Source: Streptomyces sp. NBC_00425
Lineage (GTDB): Bacteria > Actinomycetota > Actinomycetes > Streptomycetales > Streptomycetaceae
Direction: 5' to 3'
DNA length: 64,000 nucleotides
Assembly: GCF_036030735.1 (NCBI RefSeq)
Contig: NZ_CP107928.1
Coordinates: 1-64,000, forward strand
Made by a program: the position numbers and the translations under genes. Below the pieces are notes generated by a model. The model had not been told where the DNA came from, did no database searches, and was given only the letters and a program-made list of their open reading frames with translations. Within the stretch, counting starts at the first letter, position 1. Each line of letters starts with the position of its first letter. Positions 9,522 through 17,306 of the stretch are shown piece after piece.

Positions 9522-9716
9522 TCAGGAGACCGGCTCGGGTACTTCGCCAGGCCTGAGCGGCACGATCTCGACACGGGTGCAGCCCACGGCTTTGAGTTCG
9601 GTGCGGCGATGCTTCGCGGACCGTTTGTCGTACCTGCCGGCCGACGCCTGCGGGGTGCCGTCCGGGTCGGTCCACAGGAGACCGTAGTTCTGCATCACGC
9701 TCGTCATGGAGATCAT
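9522..9716 (-). CDS. Small hypothetical protein, 64 aa
   Basis: The protein begins MISMTSVMQNYGLLWTDPDG and ends VEIVPLRPGEVPEPVS. The start at 9716 has a strong ribosome binding site (GAGAGGGGAAG, 4 bases upstream), better than the alternative start at 9746. The text looks like a small acidic-basic alpha/beta protein, and similar short proteins seem familiar from Streptomyces genomes, but I know no function. No signal peptide or membrane segment is present. It stands alone, followed on its strand by the helicase-associated relic on the opposite strand. Confidence 0.6.
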   Translation of the reverse strand: MISMTSVMQNYGLLWTDPDGTPQASAGRYDKRSAKHRRTELKAVGCTRVEIVPLRPGEVPEPVS

Positions 9717-10201
9717 CACTTCCCCTCTCTCGACGACCGTAAGCACCCCCGCGATGGACGATCACACGGCCACCGGCCCCTCGGCAGGTTTGTGTTCTTC
9801 AGCGTCATGACGCCGTTCATCGCGCTGCTGGCCGTGCTGGTCCCTGCCATGAGGTGAGGCGGGGTGTATCGGGTGGCTGCCTGGATGCCGTGGCGGGACA
9901 GGTCGCAGATCATCAGCGAGGACGGGGTGCGCCCCTGCGCCCGGTGCCTCCTTCACACCACCGCGTCGTATACCCGCAGCACACTCACCGTGTCCGGGTC
10001 CCCGCGAGCGGGCTCAGCTCGGGCGGCTGGCGGTCGGCGTGTGGCCGATGAGTCGGCGGGTGTAGCGCAGCCAGGAACCCCGCCCGACAGGCCGACGATC
10101 GGGGTATGCGGCGTGCACGGCCGCGTCCCCGGCCTTCGTCGTAGAGACGATGTGGCCGGGAACCTGTCCGGGTGGTCTCACGGGCAGCGGCTTGCTCGCC
10201 T
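9717..10201. other. Gene-poor stretch before a GNAT gene
   Basis: 485 bases with no gene I can support. The only protein-like text is on the minus strand at 10014-10200, directly after the GNAT gene and in another frame (PGHIVSTTKAGDAAVHAAYP, then GSWLRYTRRLIGHTP). It has no start or ribosome binding site and may be a gene remnant. Confidence 0.4.
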
Positions 10202-10732
10202 TTATCGGGTGAGGGGGGACTTGTCGCTCGCAGTCAGGTGACGGGCCAGCACGCGGGTGGTGCTGCCGTCGTCCTCTGCGATGTCTCGGACATGTTCGAA
10301 ACCGATTCCGTCCAGCAGGGTCAGTGACGCCTTGTTCGGTGCGGCTACGGGGGCGTGGACCGTGGTCAGAGCGAGGGTGTCGAAGCCGTACGCGACGATC
10401 GCCTCTGCCACCTCGGTCCCCAGGCCGAGCCCCCATACGGCCGGGGCCAGAGCGTAGATGATCTCGTGGCCTGCGACGACGTCGGTCGACTTGATCTCGG
10501 CATGCCCGACCAGGAGTCCGTCCCGGCGGACAGCCCAGACGTCGAACAGGTCCTGGGCATAGACCTTCGTGAAGATCCGCCCGAACAGGGCTCGGTCCGC
10601 CTGTTCGGAAGCAGGGCCGTCGCCCATCCACTGCGACACTCTGGTGTCCTGGAGCAGAGCGACGAAGTCCTCTTCGTCCTCAGGGCCGTAGGGCTCGAGC
10701 AGCAGCCGCTCAGTGCGCAGCGTCGGGGTCAC
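10202..10732 (-). CDS. GNAT family N-acetyltransferase (RimJ/RimL-like)
   Basis: A 176-aa protein with the RimJ/RimL-type start (LRTERLLLEPYGPEDEEDF) and a central strand-turn (VWGLGLGTEVAEAIVAYGF, residues about 99-117) that corresponds to the acetyl-CoA pyrophosphate-binding loop, followed by the NKASLTLLDGIGFEHV motif near 135-150 typical of this subfamily. It likely acetylates an amine on a protein N-terminus or small molecule; the substrate cannot be told. It is monocistronic and flanked by gene-poor DNA. The length is normal for the family. Confidence 0.85.
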   Translation of the reverse strand: MTPTLRTERLLLEPYGPEDEEDFVALLQDTRVSQWMGDGPASEQADRALFGRIFTKVYAQDLFDVWAVRRDGLLVGHAEIKSTDVVAGHEIIYALAPAVWGLGLGTEVAEAIVAYGFDTLALTTVHAPVAAPNKASLTLLDGIGFEHVRDIAEDDGSTTRVLARHLTASDKSPLTR

Positions 10733-10968
10733 AGACGGCGACGCTGCTCACACGGCGTCCGGGCGGCAATCCGCTTTCACCTGCGCGGAAATCGCCCTCC
10801 CCGTCGGCATGCCGTGCATGGCCCGGCGCCAGAGACCGGGCCGTCGTGCGGAGTCGTTTACACGGTCGGCCATCCGAGCCGAGCCGGGCCACTGGTTGCT
10901 CTGTCTGTGGTCGTCGACGACTGTGCGGTCCCGTGTCGCCGGATCGGCCGACCCCCATCTCGGACAGG

Positions 10969-11457
10969 TCAGTCCCACTGCTCGTCCGCGAGCGAGCTGA
11001 CCGGCTGCGGCTTGCCGATGACAGCCAGGGCGATGAAGAAGTTGATCTGACCGATCGCGATGGTGAGGGTGGCCAGTGCCTTCTCGTCGTAGTGGTTCGC
11101 CACTTCGGCGTACAGCTCGTCGCAGACGCGTTCTGTGCCGTGCGGGGAGGGCTGGAGAGTGGCTTCCGTCAGGGCGAGGGCGGCGCGCTCGGCGTCGGTG
11201 AAGTAGGGGGCGTCCTGCCAGGAGGAGACGGCGGTGATGCGCTCCTCGGACTCCCCGGCCTTGCGCAGGAAGCCGGTGTTCAAAATGGTCAGGTAGGTGT
11301 TGCCGGCGATCTGCCCGGCGCGCAGGTGGACGAGGCTCATCGTGGTGCGGGGCACCGAGCGGTTGCCGGTGGCCCGGAAGAGGGCGGCGGTGATGTCGTT
11401 CAGCTCGGGCACGAACTGGGCCGGGTTGGGCATCCGGGAGATGGAGGTGTTCGTCAT
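10969..11457 (-). CDS. Carboxymuconolactone decarboxylase/AhpD-like protein lacking the redox CxxC
   Basis: A 162-aa protein with the CMD/AhpD layout: MSLVHLRAGQIAGNTYLTIL, GESEERITAVSSWQDAPYFT, AERAALALTEATLQ and GQINFFIALAVIG. In relatives the segment after the conserved Q reads G-C-x-Y-C-x-x-x-H; here both Cys are gone (AGNTYLTILNTGF) and the His is Asn, so peroxidase or disulphide reductase activity is unlikely. The ATG at 11457 is preceded by GAAGGAGA. The region 60 bases upstream in the longer open frame is non-conserved. The neighbours are degraded, so this may itself be a decaying copy, or a family member with another role. Confidence 0.75.
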   Translation of the reverse strand: MTNTSISRMPNPAQFVPELNDITAALFRATGNRSVPRTTMSLVHLRAGQIAGNTYLTILNTGFLRKAGESEERITAVSSWQDAPYFTDAERAALALTEATLQPSPHGTERVCDELYAEVANHYDEKALATLTIAIGQINFFIALAVIGKPQPVSSLADEQWD

Positions 11458-11956
11458 GGCTGCTCTCCTTCGCATCGGCCTTGTCGGCGTCTTCACAGCA
11501 CTGACGGCACGGCGCACGCGGATGTGACGGGGACCGACTCGCGAACGAGTCGGTGCCGGTCAGGCGGCAGGCGGCCGGCTGCTTGCGGAGCTGCCCGGGG
11601 GTGACGTCGGTGAGGTTGCGGGCGTCGGCGAGGCGGGACGGTGACCGCGGAGCGGGGCCGGTTGCGCGAGGGCTCGCCGGTGGTCGGGCAGGCGGATGGC
11701 CATCCAGTGGGCGGGCTGGCCGGTCAACGGCTCCGGCAGGCCCGCGGTGGCCCGCGCGAACCAGGCGTCGACGGCCGGGGTGCGGTCGTCCACGGCGAGG
11801 CAGCGGACGGTAGGGAACTGCTGCGGGAGGCGGGCCGGGAGCCCGGCGGGTCAGCTGGTCGCTCAGGGTCGCGGGGGCGGGGGCGTCGGGGGTGTCCTGC
11901 ATCCGCCAGGAGGATGTGCAGGGGCCGCGGCGGGCGGGTCGTTTCTCCTCGGCAGA
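11458..11956. other. Gene-poor stretch with degraded minus-strand coding text
   Basis: About 500 bases without an intact gene. On the minus strand near 11640-11800 there is a short protein-like run (DDRTPAVDAWFARATAGLPE, then PAHWMAIRLPDH) that breaks up through frame changes. It reads like the remains of a gene upstream of the CMD gene. Its family is not recognised. Confidence 0.35.
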
Positions 11957-12442
11957 ATGAGCCCCATGGCCGTAGACGAGGACGCAGCGTTCACATTGCC
12001 GCGAGGCGCCACGGGCTTCGTCCGGCCGAAGGACGGGCCGCTGCCGGAGACCGACCGGCGGACGTTCCGGGCGGCGCTGTATGCGGCCGCCCGGGCGGCC
12101 GGAGGTCAGGTGGGCGAGATGGAGGAACAGACGTACCCTCGTACGTTCCACACCGCGTCGGTCATCGGGGGCACCGGCGAGTGCGTCGTCCTGTGTCACG
12201 CCCACCACCCCTGGATCGCATTCGTCCAGGAACGCCGGGACTGGTACACCGAGGAGTTCCTCGCACCGCCATCGTGGGCCCACATCTTTACCGACCTGGG
12301 GTTCGTCGTGCTTGATCGCGCGCAGCTCACGCTGTCGCTCTCGGACGTCGACACCTCGGTCCTGACCCAGGGCGAGTGGCGCGGAGTTCGCTTCTACGGC
12401 ATCACCACCTTGGGCGGAGTGCTCTTCAACGCATGGGACTGA
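11957..12442 (+). CDS. Hypothetical protein, about 161 aa
   Basis: A soluble protein whose conserved-looking part begins at about AFTLPRGATGFVRPKDGPL and includes AALYAAARAAGGQVGEMEEQ, TGECVVLCHAHHPWIAFVQE and LTLSLSDVDTSVL. Two ATG codons, 11957 and 11966, are possible; neither has a good ribosome binding site. His-His and Cys residues in CVVLCHAHHPW might bind metal, but this is speculation. No family is recognised. It is flanked by degraded DNA upstream and by the convergent NIPSNAP gene downstream. Confidence 0.6.
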   Translation: MSPMAVDEDAAFTLPRGATGFVRPKDGPLPETDRRTFRAALYAAARAAGGQVGEMEEQTYPRTFHTASVIGGTGECVVLCHAHHPWIAFVQERRDWYTEEFLAPPSWAHIFTDLGFVVLDRAQLTLSLSDVDTSVLTQGEWRGVRFYGITTLGGVLFNAWD

Positions 12443-12616
12443 CGTCCGAGCGGGACTGCGTGCCCGGCGCTGGACGATGAACGTCACGGTGAGTGCCTGT
12501 TGTCGATCCTTTCTCTGCAGCTGACAGGACCCTCGGCACGTCCCGTCGTTGCACGCCAGCAGCACTCTCCACGTGTTTGGTCAAGCCTCGGCCAGGCCGA
12601 CTCGGAAAAGCGCGGG

Positions 12617-13165
12617 CTAAGGCTTCACGGGCTCCAGCCGCAGCAGCCGGGCCGGCCAGGGCGCCGGGGCGGCCGGGCCGAACCAGACCCGGACGTCCTC
12701 GCCGGTGCGGACGGGCAGGCGGGGGAAGTCGTTCTCGGCGTGCTCGGTGCGGTGCAGTGCGTGGCCCGGGCCCAGGTGCCGGGCGGCGTACGCGTCGAAG
12801 TGGGCAGCGTCGGCGGGATGGCAGACGGTCGCGAGCACCTCGCTCGTCCCCGGCTCCGGTGTGAATCCCGGGCCGCGCAGCAGCAGGACGTCGTCGCTGT
12901 CGAGCATGGCGGCGTTGGCGGTGTCGCGGTGCTCCCGCCAGACCGGGCCGGTGTAGAACGCCTCCAGCGCACGCCGGCGGTGCGCCATGTCGGGGAAGGA
13001 GCGCAGCCAGACGAAGCGGTCCGGGTCGTCCAGGTCGCGGAACCGGCCGCCGACGGTGATGCCGACCGCCTGCTGACCGGTCACGAACTCGCGCTCGAAC
13101 AGCTCGATCAGCGTCTCCCGGGCACCGGAGTGCAGGGTGTACTGCCGGAGTTCGACGATGCTCAT
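12617..13165 (-). CDS. NIPSNAP family protein
   Basis: A 182-aa protein that starts MSIVELRQYTLHSGARETLI, the standard NIPSNAP opening (ELRqYtlhpG), and continues with RFRDLDDPDRFVWLRSFPD and ALEAFYTGPVWREHRDTANA. It is a duplicated ferredoxin-like alpha/beta barrel domain of poorly known function, often found as small stand-alone enzymes in actinobacteria. It is divergent from a WYL-type regulator gene (13272), now frameshifted, which probably controlled it. The intergenic space of about 106 bases would hold both promoters. Confidence 0.85.
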   Translation of the reverse strand: MSIVELRQYTLHSGARETLIELFEREFVTGQQAVGITVGGRFRDLDDPDRFVWLRSFPDMAHRRRALEAFYTGPVWREHRDTANAAMLDSDDVLLLRGPGFTPEPGTSEVLATVCHPADAAHFDAYAARHLGPGHALHRTEHAENDFPRLPVRTGEDVRVWFGPAAPAPWPARLLRLEPVKP

Positions 13166-13271
13166 GCGGTGGCCTGCCCGGTGCGTGTGAGGTTCATGGT
13201 CCAGTTGTCGTCCATGCGCCGCAGGTTAGGGCCGGTCTGCTGACATCTTCTGTCAGCAGATACTGGACGGC

Positions 13272-14221
13272 ATGCGTGCGAGCCGGCTGGTCACCCTGCT
13301 TCTGCTGCTCCAGAACCGGGGCCGGATGACGGCCCGGCAGCTGGCCGACGAACTGGAGGTCTCCGTCCGGACGGTGTACCGGGACGTGGAGGCGCTCGGC
13401 GCCGTCGGTGTCCCGCTGTACGGCGCGTCCGGCCATTCCGGCGGCTACCGGCTGGTCGGCGGCTACCGGACCCGGCTCACCGGACTGACCGTGGACGAGG
13501 CGCAGGCCGCGTTCCTCGTCGCGCTGCCCGGCGCCGCCGCCGAGCTCGGCCTCGGCGAGGCGCTGGCCGCCGCCCGGCTCAAGCTGCGGGCCGCGCTTCC
13601 GGCGGAGCTGCGCGAGCACGCCGAGCGGATCCAGGAACGCTTCCTGCTCGACGCTCCCGGCTGGTACGGCGGCGTCGACCGGGTGCCTCACCTGGCGGCG
13701 GTCGCCGCCGCGGTGTGGGAGCGGCGGGCGGTGGCGCTGCGCTACCGGTGGTGGCGCTGCGCTACCGGCGGTGGCGGGCGCCGGAGGAGATCGAGCGACG
13801 GGTGGAGCCGTACGGGCTCGTCCTCAAGGCAGGCCGCTGGTACGTGGTCGCCGGCGGGCCGTCCGGGATCCGCACCTACCGTGTCGACCAGATCCTCGAA
13901 GTCCGGCCGCTGGACGAGGAGTTCGTCACTCCGGACGGGTTCGACCTGGCCGGGTACTGGAACGTCTATGCGGCCGACTTCCGAGCGCGGCTGCACACCG
14001 CGGACGCCCTGGTGCGGCTCACTCCGGAGGGCGCCCGCTGCCTCGGCGTGACACCCACGGGTGACGGGTGGACGGAGGCCCGCGTGCCCATCGAGTCGAT
14101 CGGCCACGCCCATAGAGACTTCCTGCGGCTGGGCGCCGACGTCGAGGTCCTGGCACCGGCCGAACTCCGCAACCGCATCGCCGAGACGGCACGCACCCTG
14201 GCCACCCGCTACGAAGGGTGA
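13272..14221 (+). pseudogene. HTH/WYL-domain transcriptional regulator, frameshifted by a 20-bp duplication
   Basis: The first frame encodes a DeoR-like HTH (MTARQLADELEVSVRTVYRD) and a linker up to about 13735. The second frame, from about 13750, encodes the WYL domain (EPYGLVLKAGRWYVVAGGPS) to the stop at 14221. The break is an 18-bp sequence, GTGGCGCTGCGCTACCGG, present twice at 13731-13748 and 13751-13768 (period 20 bp), so 20 extra bases shift the frame. Removing one unit gives a continuous regulator of about 309 aa. The YafY-like family commonly regulates the divergent gene, here NIPSNAP. It could be a recent mutation, phase variation or an assembly error. Confidence 0.85.
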
Positions 14222-14660
14222 CCCCCGGGCCGAAGGCTCTCCCGGCCCGGGCGCCGGCCACCCGCACACGCGTGCAGGACCCGGTATGCCTCTTCGCCTG
14301 AGGAGTGCAGTGTTCCTGACCGCGCCAAAGGCTCTGAGCAGGTCCCATCGCGCGCCAGGTCGGCGGCACTGCTCACGTCGTTGAACACGCGATCGTGAAG
14401 CGTGGCTTCGTAGGTTTCACGGCCGGCGGCCACGATGGCTGCGCGGGTGTGGAGGAAGCTGTCGCTGGACAGGTCGTGTCCGTACTCCTTGCGATCCAGC
14501 CGGTAGAGCGCCCATGACAGCTGTTCGGCGAACGCGTTGACGGTCGCCGGCGGTTCAGCGGAGAGCTGGCTCGTCAATGTCGCAGCCAGTTGTTCGGCTC
14601 CGGGTCGGACGTGGGCGGTGCGCAGTCGTCGATGAGCTGCCAGAAGGCGTTCTCGTTCAC
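14209..14660 (-). pseudogene. DUF4240 domain gene, frameshifted
   Basis: From the GTG at 14660 the frame reads NENAFWQLIDDCAPPTSDPE and then stops. In the next frame the text continues as AEPPATVNAFAEQLSWALYR, LDRKEYGHDLSSDSFLHTRA and AIVAAGRETYEATLHDRVF. Together these match the DUF4240 pattern (an N-terminal ENxFWxLID and a YRLD..EYG..LSSD.FLYTRAAVVAAGR.TYE core). A single-base frameshift near 14595 splits it, and the C-terminal third is unrecognisable, so it is probably dead. It converges with the broken WYL gene and is adjacent to an IS relic. Confidence 0.6.
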
Positions 14661-14734
14661 GGGCAGAGCATGCCGGGTGCCTGTGACAGCGGTGGAGCGG
14701 CGCCTGTCCACCGTTGCTCCGGGGCGCGCTCTGC

Positions 14735-15020
14735 CTTACTGGACGGTGATGGCAGATGAGAGCCGCTGTGGTGCCGGCGATGGCGAGGAAGTGGTCGGTG
14801 TTGCGTTCGTAGCGCCGGTGCAGGCGGCGGCATCCGGCCAGCCAGGACGGCGCCGAGCTCGTCGGGGAGCACGCGGTGGGGCCGGGCCCGGACACGGTCC
14901 CGGCTCCGCTGGGCGAAACGTCGGCGGACGGTGGGCCGGGCAGGGCCGAAGACTGGTGGCAGTTGCCGCCGGGTGCAGTCCGACGCCCTTGAGGCGCGCA
15001 GGGTTTCCAGGGGCGTACTT
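14735..15020 (-). pseudogene. IS5-type transposase C-terminal relic
   Basis: The minus strand reads LAGCRRLHRRYERNTDHFLA followed by IAGTTAALICHHR near 14740-14850, the usual C-terminus of one IS5 subgroup transposase (GW..GCRRLHRRYER...HFLAF..IA..LICYRRL). Upstream text up to about 15020 is too scrambled to align. No inverted repeats were found. It lies just beyond the broken DUF4240 gene, which suggests an old insertion and deletion event. Confidence 0.5.
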
Positions 15021-15187
15021 CCGCTCAAGACGCGCCCCCTTTATGTGTCATTTTAGCCTTTTTATTTAGATAGTTAAACTTAACCCAAGCGTCACATTTT
15101 CATCAAATGGTACGTCTGCGAACCAGCCCCGCCTTCCAGGTAGTTACATTTCGCATTACGTGCTGTGGCCTGGAAGAGGGGGATGTC

Positions 15188-16243
15188 ATGGCGCTCACCG
15201 CGATGCACGGGAATTCGCTCCGGGCGGCGACCGCGGTCGCCGTCGGAGGGCGAACGAAACACCTGGTCCGTTTGCGGACGCGGCACGGCAGCCGTCCCTG
15301 GCTGGCGATGCTGCTGTCCTTCACGCTCCTCACGGCGTGCGACAGCAACACCAAGGTGTCGTATCAACTGCCCGACCTGCCGCTCAAGTTCAGTGTCGAC
15401 CTGCACGGCAAGGTCAGTGTCAGCTACTCCAAGGACTTCGTCACTCCCCTGGGCACCTTCAGCGTGACCGAGGCGCTGGAGTCGTCCCCCGACGACTCTC
15501 ACACACGGGTCTACATCACCCGCCCCGTGGAGGGGGTGGACCAGACCGACGGATATGAGATCAAGGGGCGCGACGAACTCAAGCTGTGCGTCACGAACGC
15601 CGAAGCGATGATCACACAGGGGACCGTCCGCATCACGGCTCGCGACTCCTCCAGCGCCGTTGTCACAGAGCCCGAGGCGGTATGCAGTTCGGCCGCAGAT
15701 ACGCCGCGCGCCACGGCCGTGGTCTTCCAGCCCTTCGGGAACGGCTACGGCACATTCACGTTCACGCAGTCCGGCGACGCCGTGGACATCAGCTCGCCCG
15801 GCGGGGCCGACCGGTACGCACACCTGTACGGCGCGTGGGTGCCGGGCAGCGGGTGCTACGCCTCGACCGTTTCCTTCGACACCGTCGTCGACGCTCCTCC
15901 CACCGCTTCCGACGGCTACGGCTTCGCCGTCGGATTCGGTGACGTCGGCAACGACGACCAGCCGGTGGGCTCCACGCTCCAGGACGAGTGGCAAAACGAC
16001 GGCAGCTTCTACGCCCGCACGGTCCGACTCCCCAGCGGCGCCTGGATCGGATCCCAGCAGCAGCAAGCGGTCCCGGACATCACCCGGAGGCATCACGTCG
16101 TCGCAACCCGGAACGGCGACACGTACGACGTGACCATCGACAGCGCACCCGTCGGAACGTTCCCGGCGCCGGCGAGGTGCCGCGGCCTGCTGCTGCGGGT
16201 GTGGGGCGGCGCCGAGCTTCACGTCACCCATCTCGAAGTATGA
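15188..16243 (+). CDS. Putative lipoprotein of unknown function, 351 aa
   Basis: After an N-terminal region of about 40 residues, arginines precede a hydrophobic stretch and the lipobox LLTAC (SRPWLAMLLSFTLLTACDSN), so the protein should be exported and lipid-anchored at the Cys, with the mature part outside the membrane. The body is strand-rich with few charged clusters (DGYGFAVGFGDVGNDDQPVG; RHHVVATRNGDTYDVTIDS), like a carbohydrate-binding or lectin-type beta-sandwich. The ATG at 15188 has GAAGAGGGGG just upstream; a later start closer to the signal peptide is possible. An unusually AT-rich stretch precedes the gene and may hold its promoter. Confidence 0.65.
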   Translation: MALTAMHGNSLRAATAVAVGGRTKHLVRLRTRHGSRPWLAMLLSFTLLTACDSNTKVSYQLPDLPLKFSVDLHGKVSVSYSKDFVTPLGTFSVTEALESSPDDSHTRVYITRPVEGVDQTDGYEIKGRDELKLCVTNAEAMITQGTVRITARDSSSAVVTEPEAVCSSAADTPRATAVVFQPFGNGYGTFTFTQSGDAVDISSPGGADRYAHLYGAWVPGSGCYASTVSFDTVVDAPPTASDGYGFAVGFGDVGNDDQPVGSTLQDEWQNDGSFYARTVRLPSGAWIGSQQQQAVPDITRRHHVVATRNGDTYDVTIDSAPVGTFPAPARCRGLLLRVWGGAELHVTHLEV

Positions 16244-17045
16244 GCCGCCTCCCGCGTCGTCTCCTTGTCCCTGCCGGCCACCTGACGACCTGTGCGGAGA
16301 GACAGCGCACCTCCTGCAGCACCGCGAAGATTCCCGAACACGGCCGCGGCCCATAACGCGACAGGGAATCGAATCGCGAATGAGCCTGCCTGGTCTCCCA
16401 TCGCAGGGCCTCCGTACGGAAAGCGGGCCTGTGGCGCCACTTCGCCGGTTGTGGACATTCCTCTGCGAGCGGCTGTATTCCGAATAGCGCGGAGCCATGC
16501 GAACCGGAGGCGACGGTCCGGGATGGAGAATGACGAGGGGGCTCCAGCCGGTAACGGGAGCCCCCTCTGTGCCCTGTCGATGCGCTGCTGTGCCCAGGAA
16601 GGCGGTTCGGCATCTTGGGGGCGCGGCCGGAGCCGCTCATGGCACCAGGTCACCATCACCGCGGCTCTCTCGCAAGATCCTTGAGGCGTTCCGAAGAACC
16701 TGGACGGCGAATGCGCAGTTCAGGTGGCTCGTTCGGAAACCGGGCACGCCTCCCCGCTGGAGCAGCACACGGGCTTCGGGGTCGAGCGGGGAGTACAGCG
16801 GCGGCTCGGGGCCGGCCGGCAGGTGCTTGGAACGAGTCGCTTGAACGAGCGGAAAAAAGGAAGAAACGATCCACTAATCGAGCGTGCGAGTTCGGTTTAT
16901 TTCCGATGCCGCCAACTGGGTTGTTTCGGTTCCGCGGAGACAAACAATGAGATCCGGACACGTTGCTCCGCATCCCGGCCGGTAACCGGAAGTGGGGCTC
17001 TCATGCCGGCACTTGTGCCGCGCCCAGGAAGGCAGGTATCCCGTC
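16244..17045. other. Long gene-poor region with one strong hairpin
   Basis: About 800 bases. Open frames on both strands overlap and none has protein-like composition. It contains the 11-bp hairpin at 16535-16567. The last 60 bases hold a possible ribosome binding site (GGAAGG) for the small membrane protein gene at 17046. Confidence 0.4.
16535..16567. terminator. Hairpin, possible terminator of the lipoprotein gene
   Basis: Perfect 11-bp inverted repeat GAGGGGGCTCC (16535-16545) and GGAGCCCCCTC (16557-16567) with an 11-base loop. It has no U-tract, which is common for Streptomyces terminators. It lies about 290 bases after the lipoprotein stop, so the assignment is tentative. Confidence 0.5.
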
Positions 17046-17306
17046 ATGTCTGTGCACCTTCGTCGAAGGACACCCCCGCAGCCCGCACCCGCGTCTCAGG
17101 TTCTGTGCGGAACGTCTCTCACGCCCGGGCACCGGATCACCGTGTTCACCGTGATCTTGCTGGTGGTCGTCGTCTGCGTCTCGAGCGGGCAGTCCGTGAC
17201 GACCGCTCTCGGCATGGTCATGGCCGCCGGCGCCGCCGCGGCCCAGATCGGCTCCTGGCTCAGCGAGCAGCGTCTGGGCGCCTCGTCCCCGGGCGGCGCC
17301 CAGTGA
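17046..17306 (+). CDS. Small membrane protein, 86 aa
   Basis: From the ATG at 17046 the protein has a basic N-terminus (MSVHLRRRTPPQPAP), a strong hydrophobic helix (ITVFTVILLVVVVCVSS) and a second weak Ala-rich helix (ALGMVMAAGAAAAQIG). Its stop overlaps the GTG start of the next gene (GTGA at 17303-17306), so the two are co-translated. It probably works with the downstream membrane-bound ligand-binding protein, perhaps as a partner subunit. This is inferred from coupling only. Confidence 0.65.
   Translation: MSVHLRRRTPPQPAPASQVLCGTSLTPGHRITVFTVILLVVVVCVSSGQSVTTALGMVMAAGAAAAQIGSWLSEQRLGASSPGGAQ

Noticed and set aside
10748..10873. Minus-strand 41-aa frame (MADRVNDSARRPGLWRRAMH)
   Set aside because: Protein-like but lacks a ribosome binding site, and I do not recognise it; may be a remnant.
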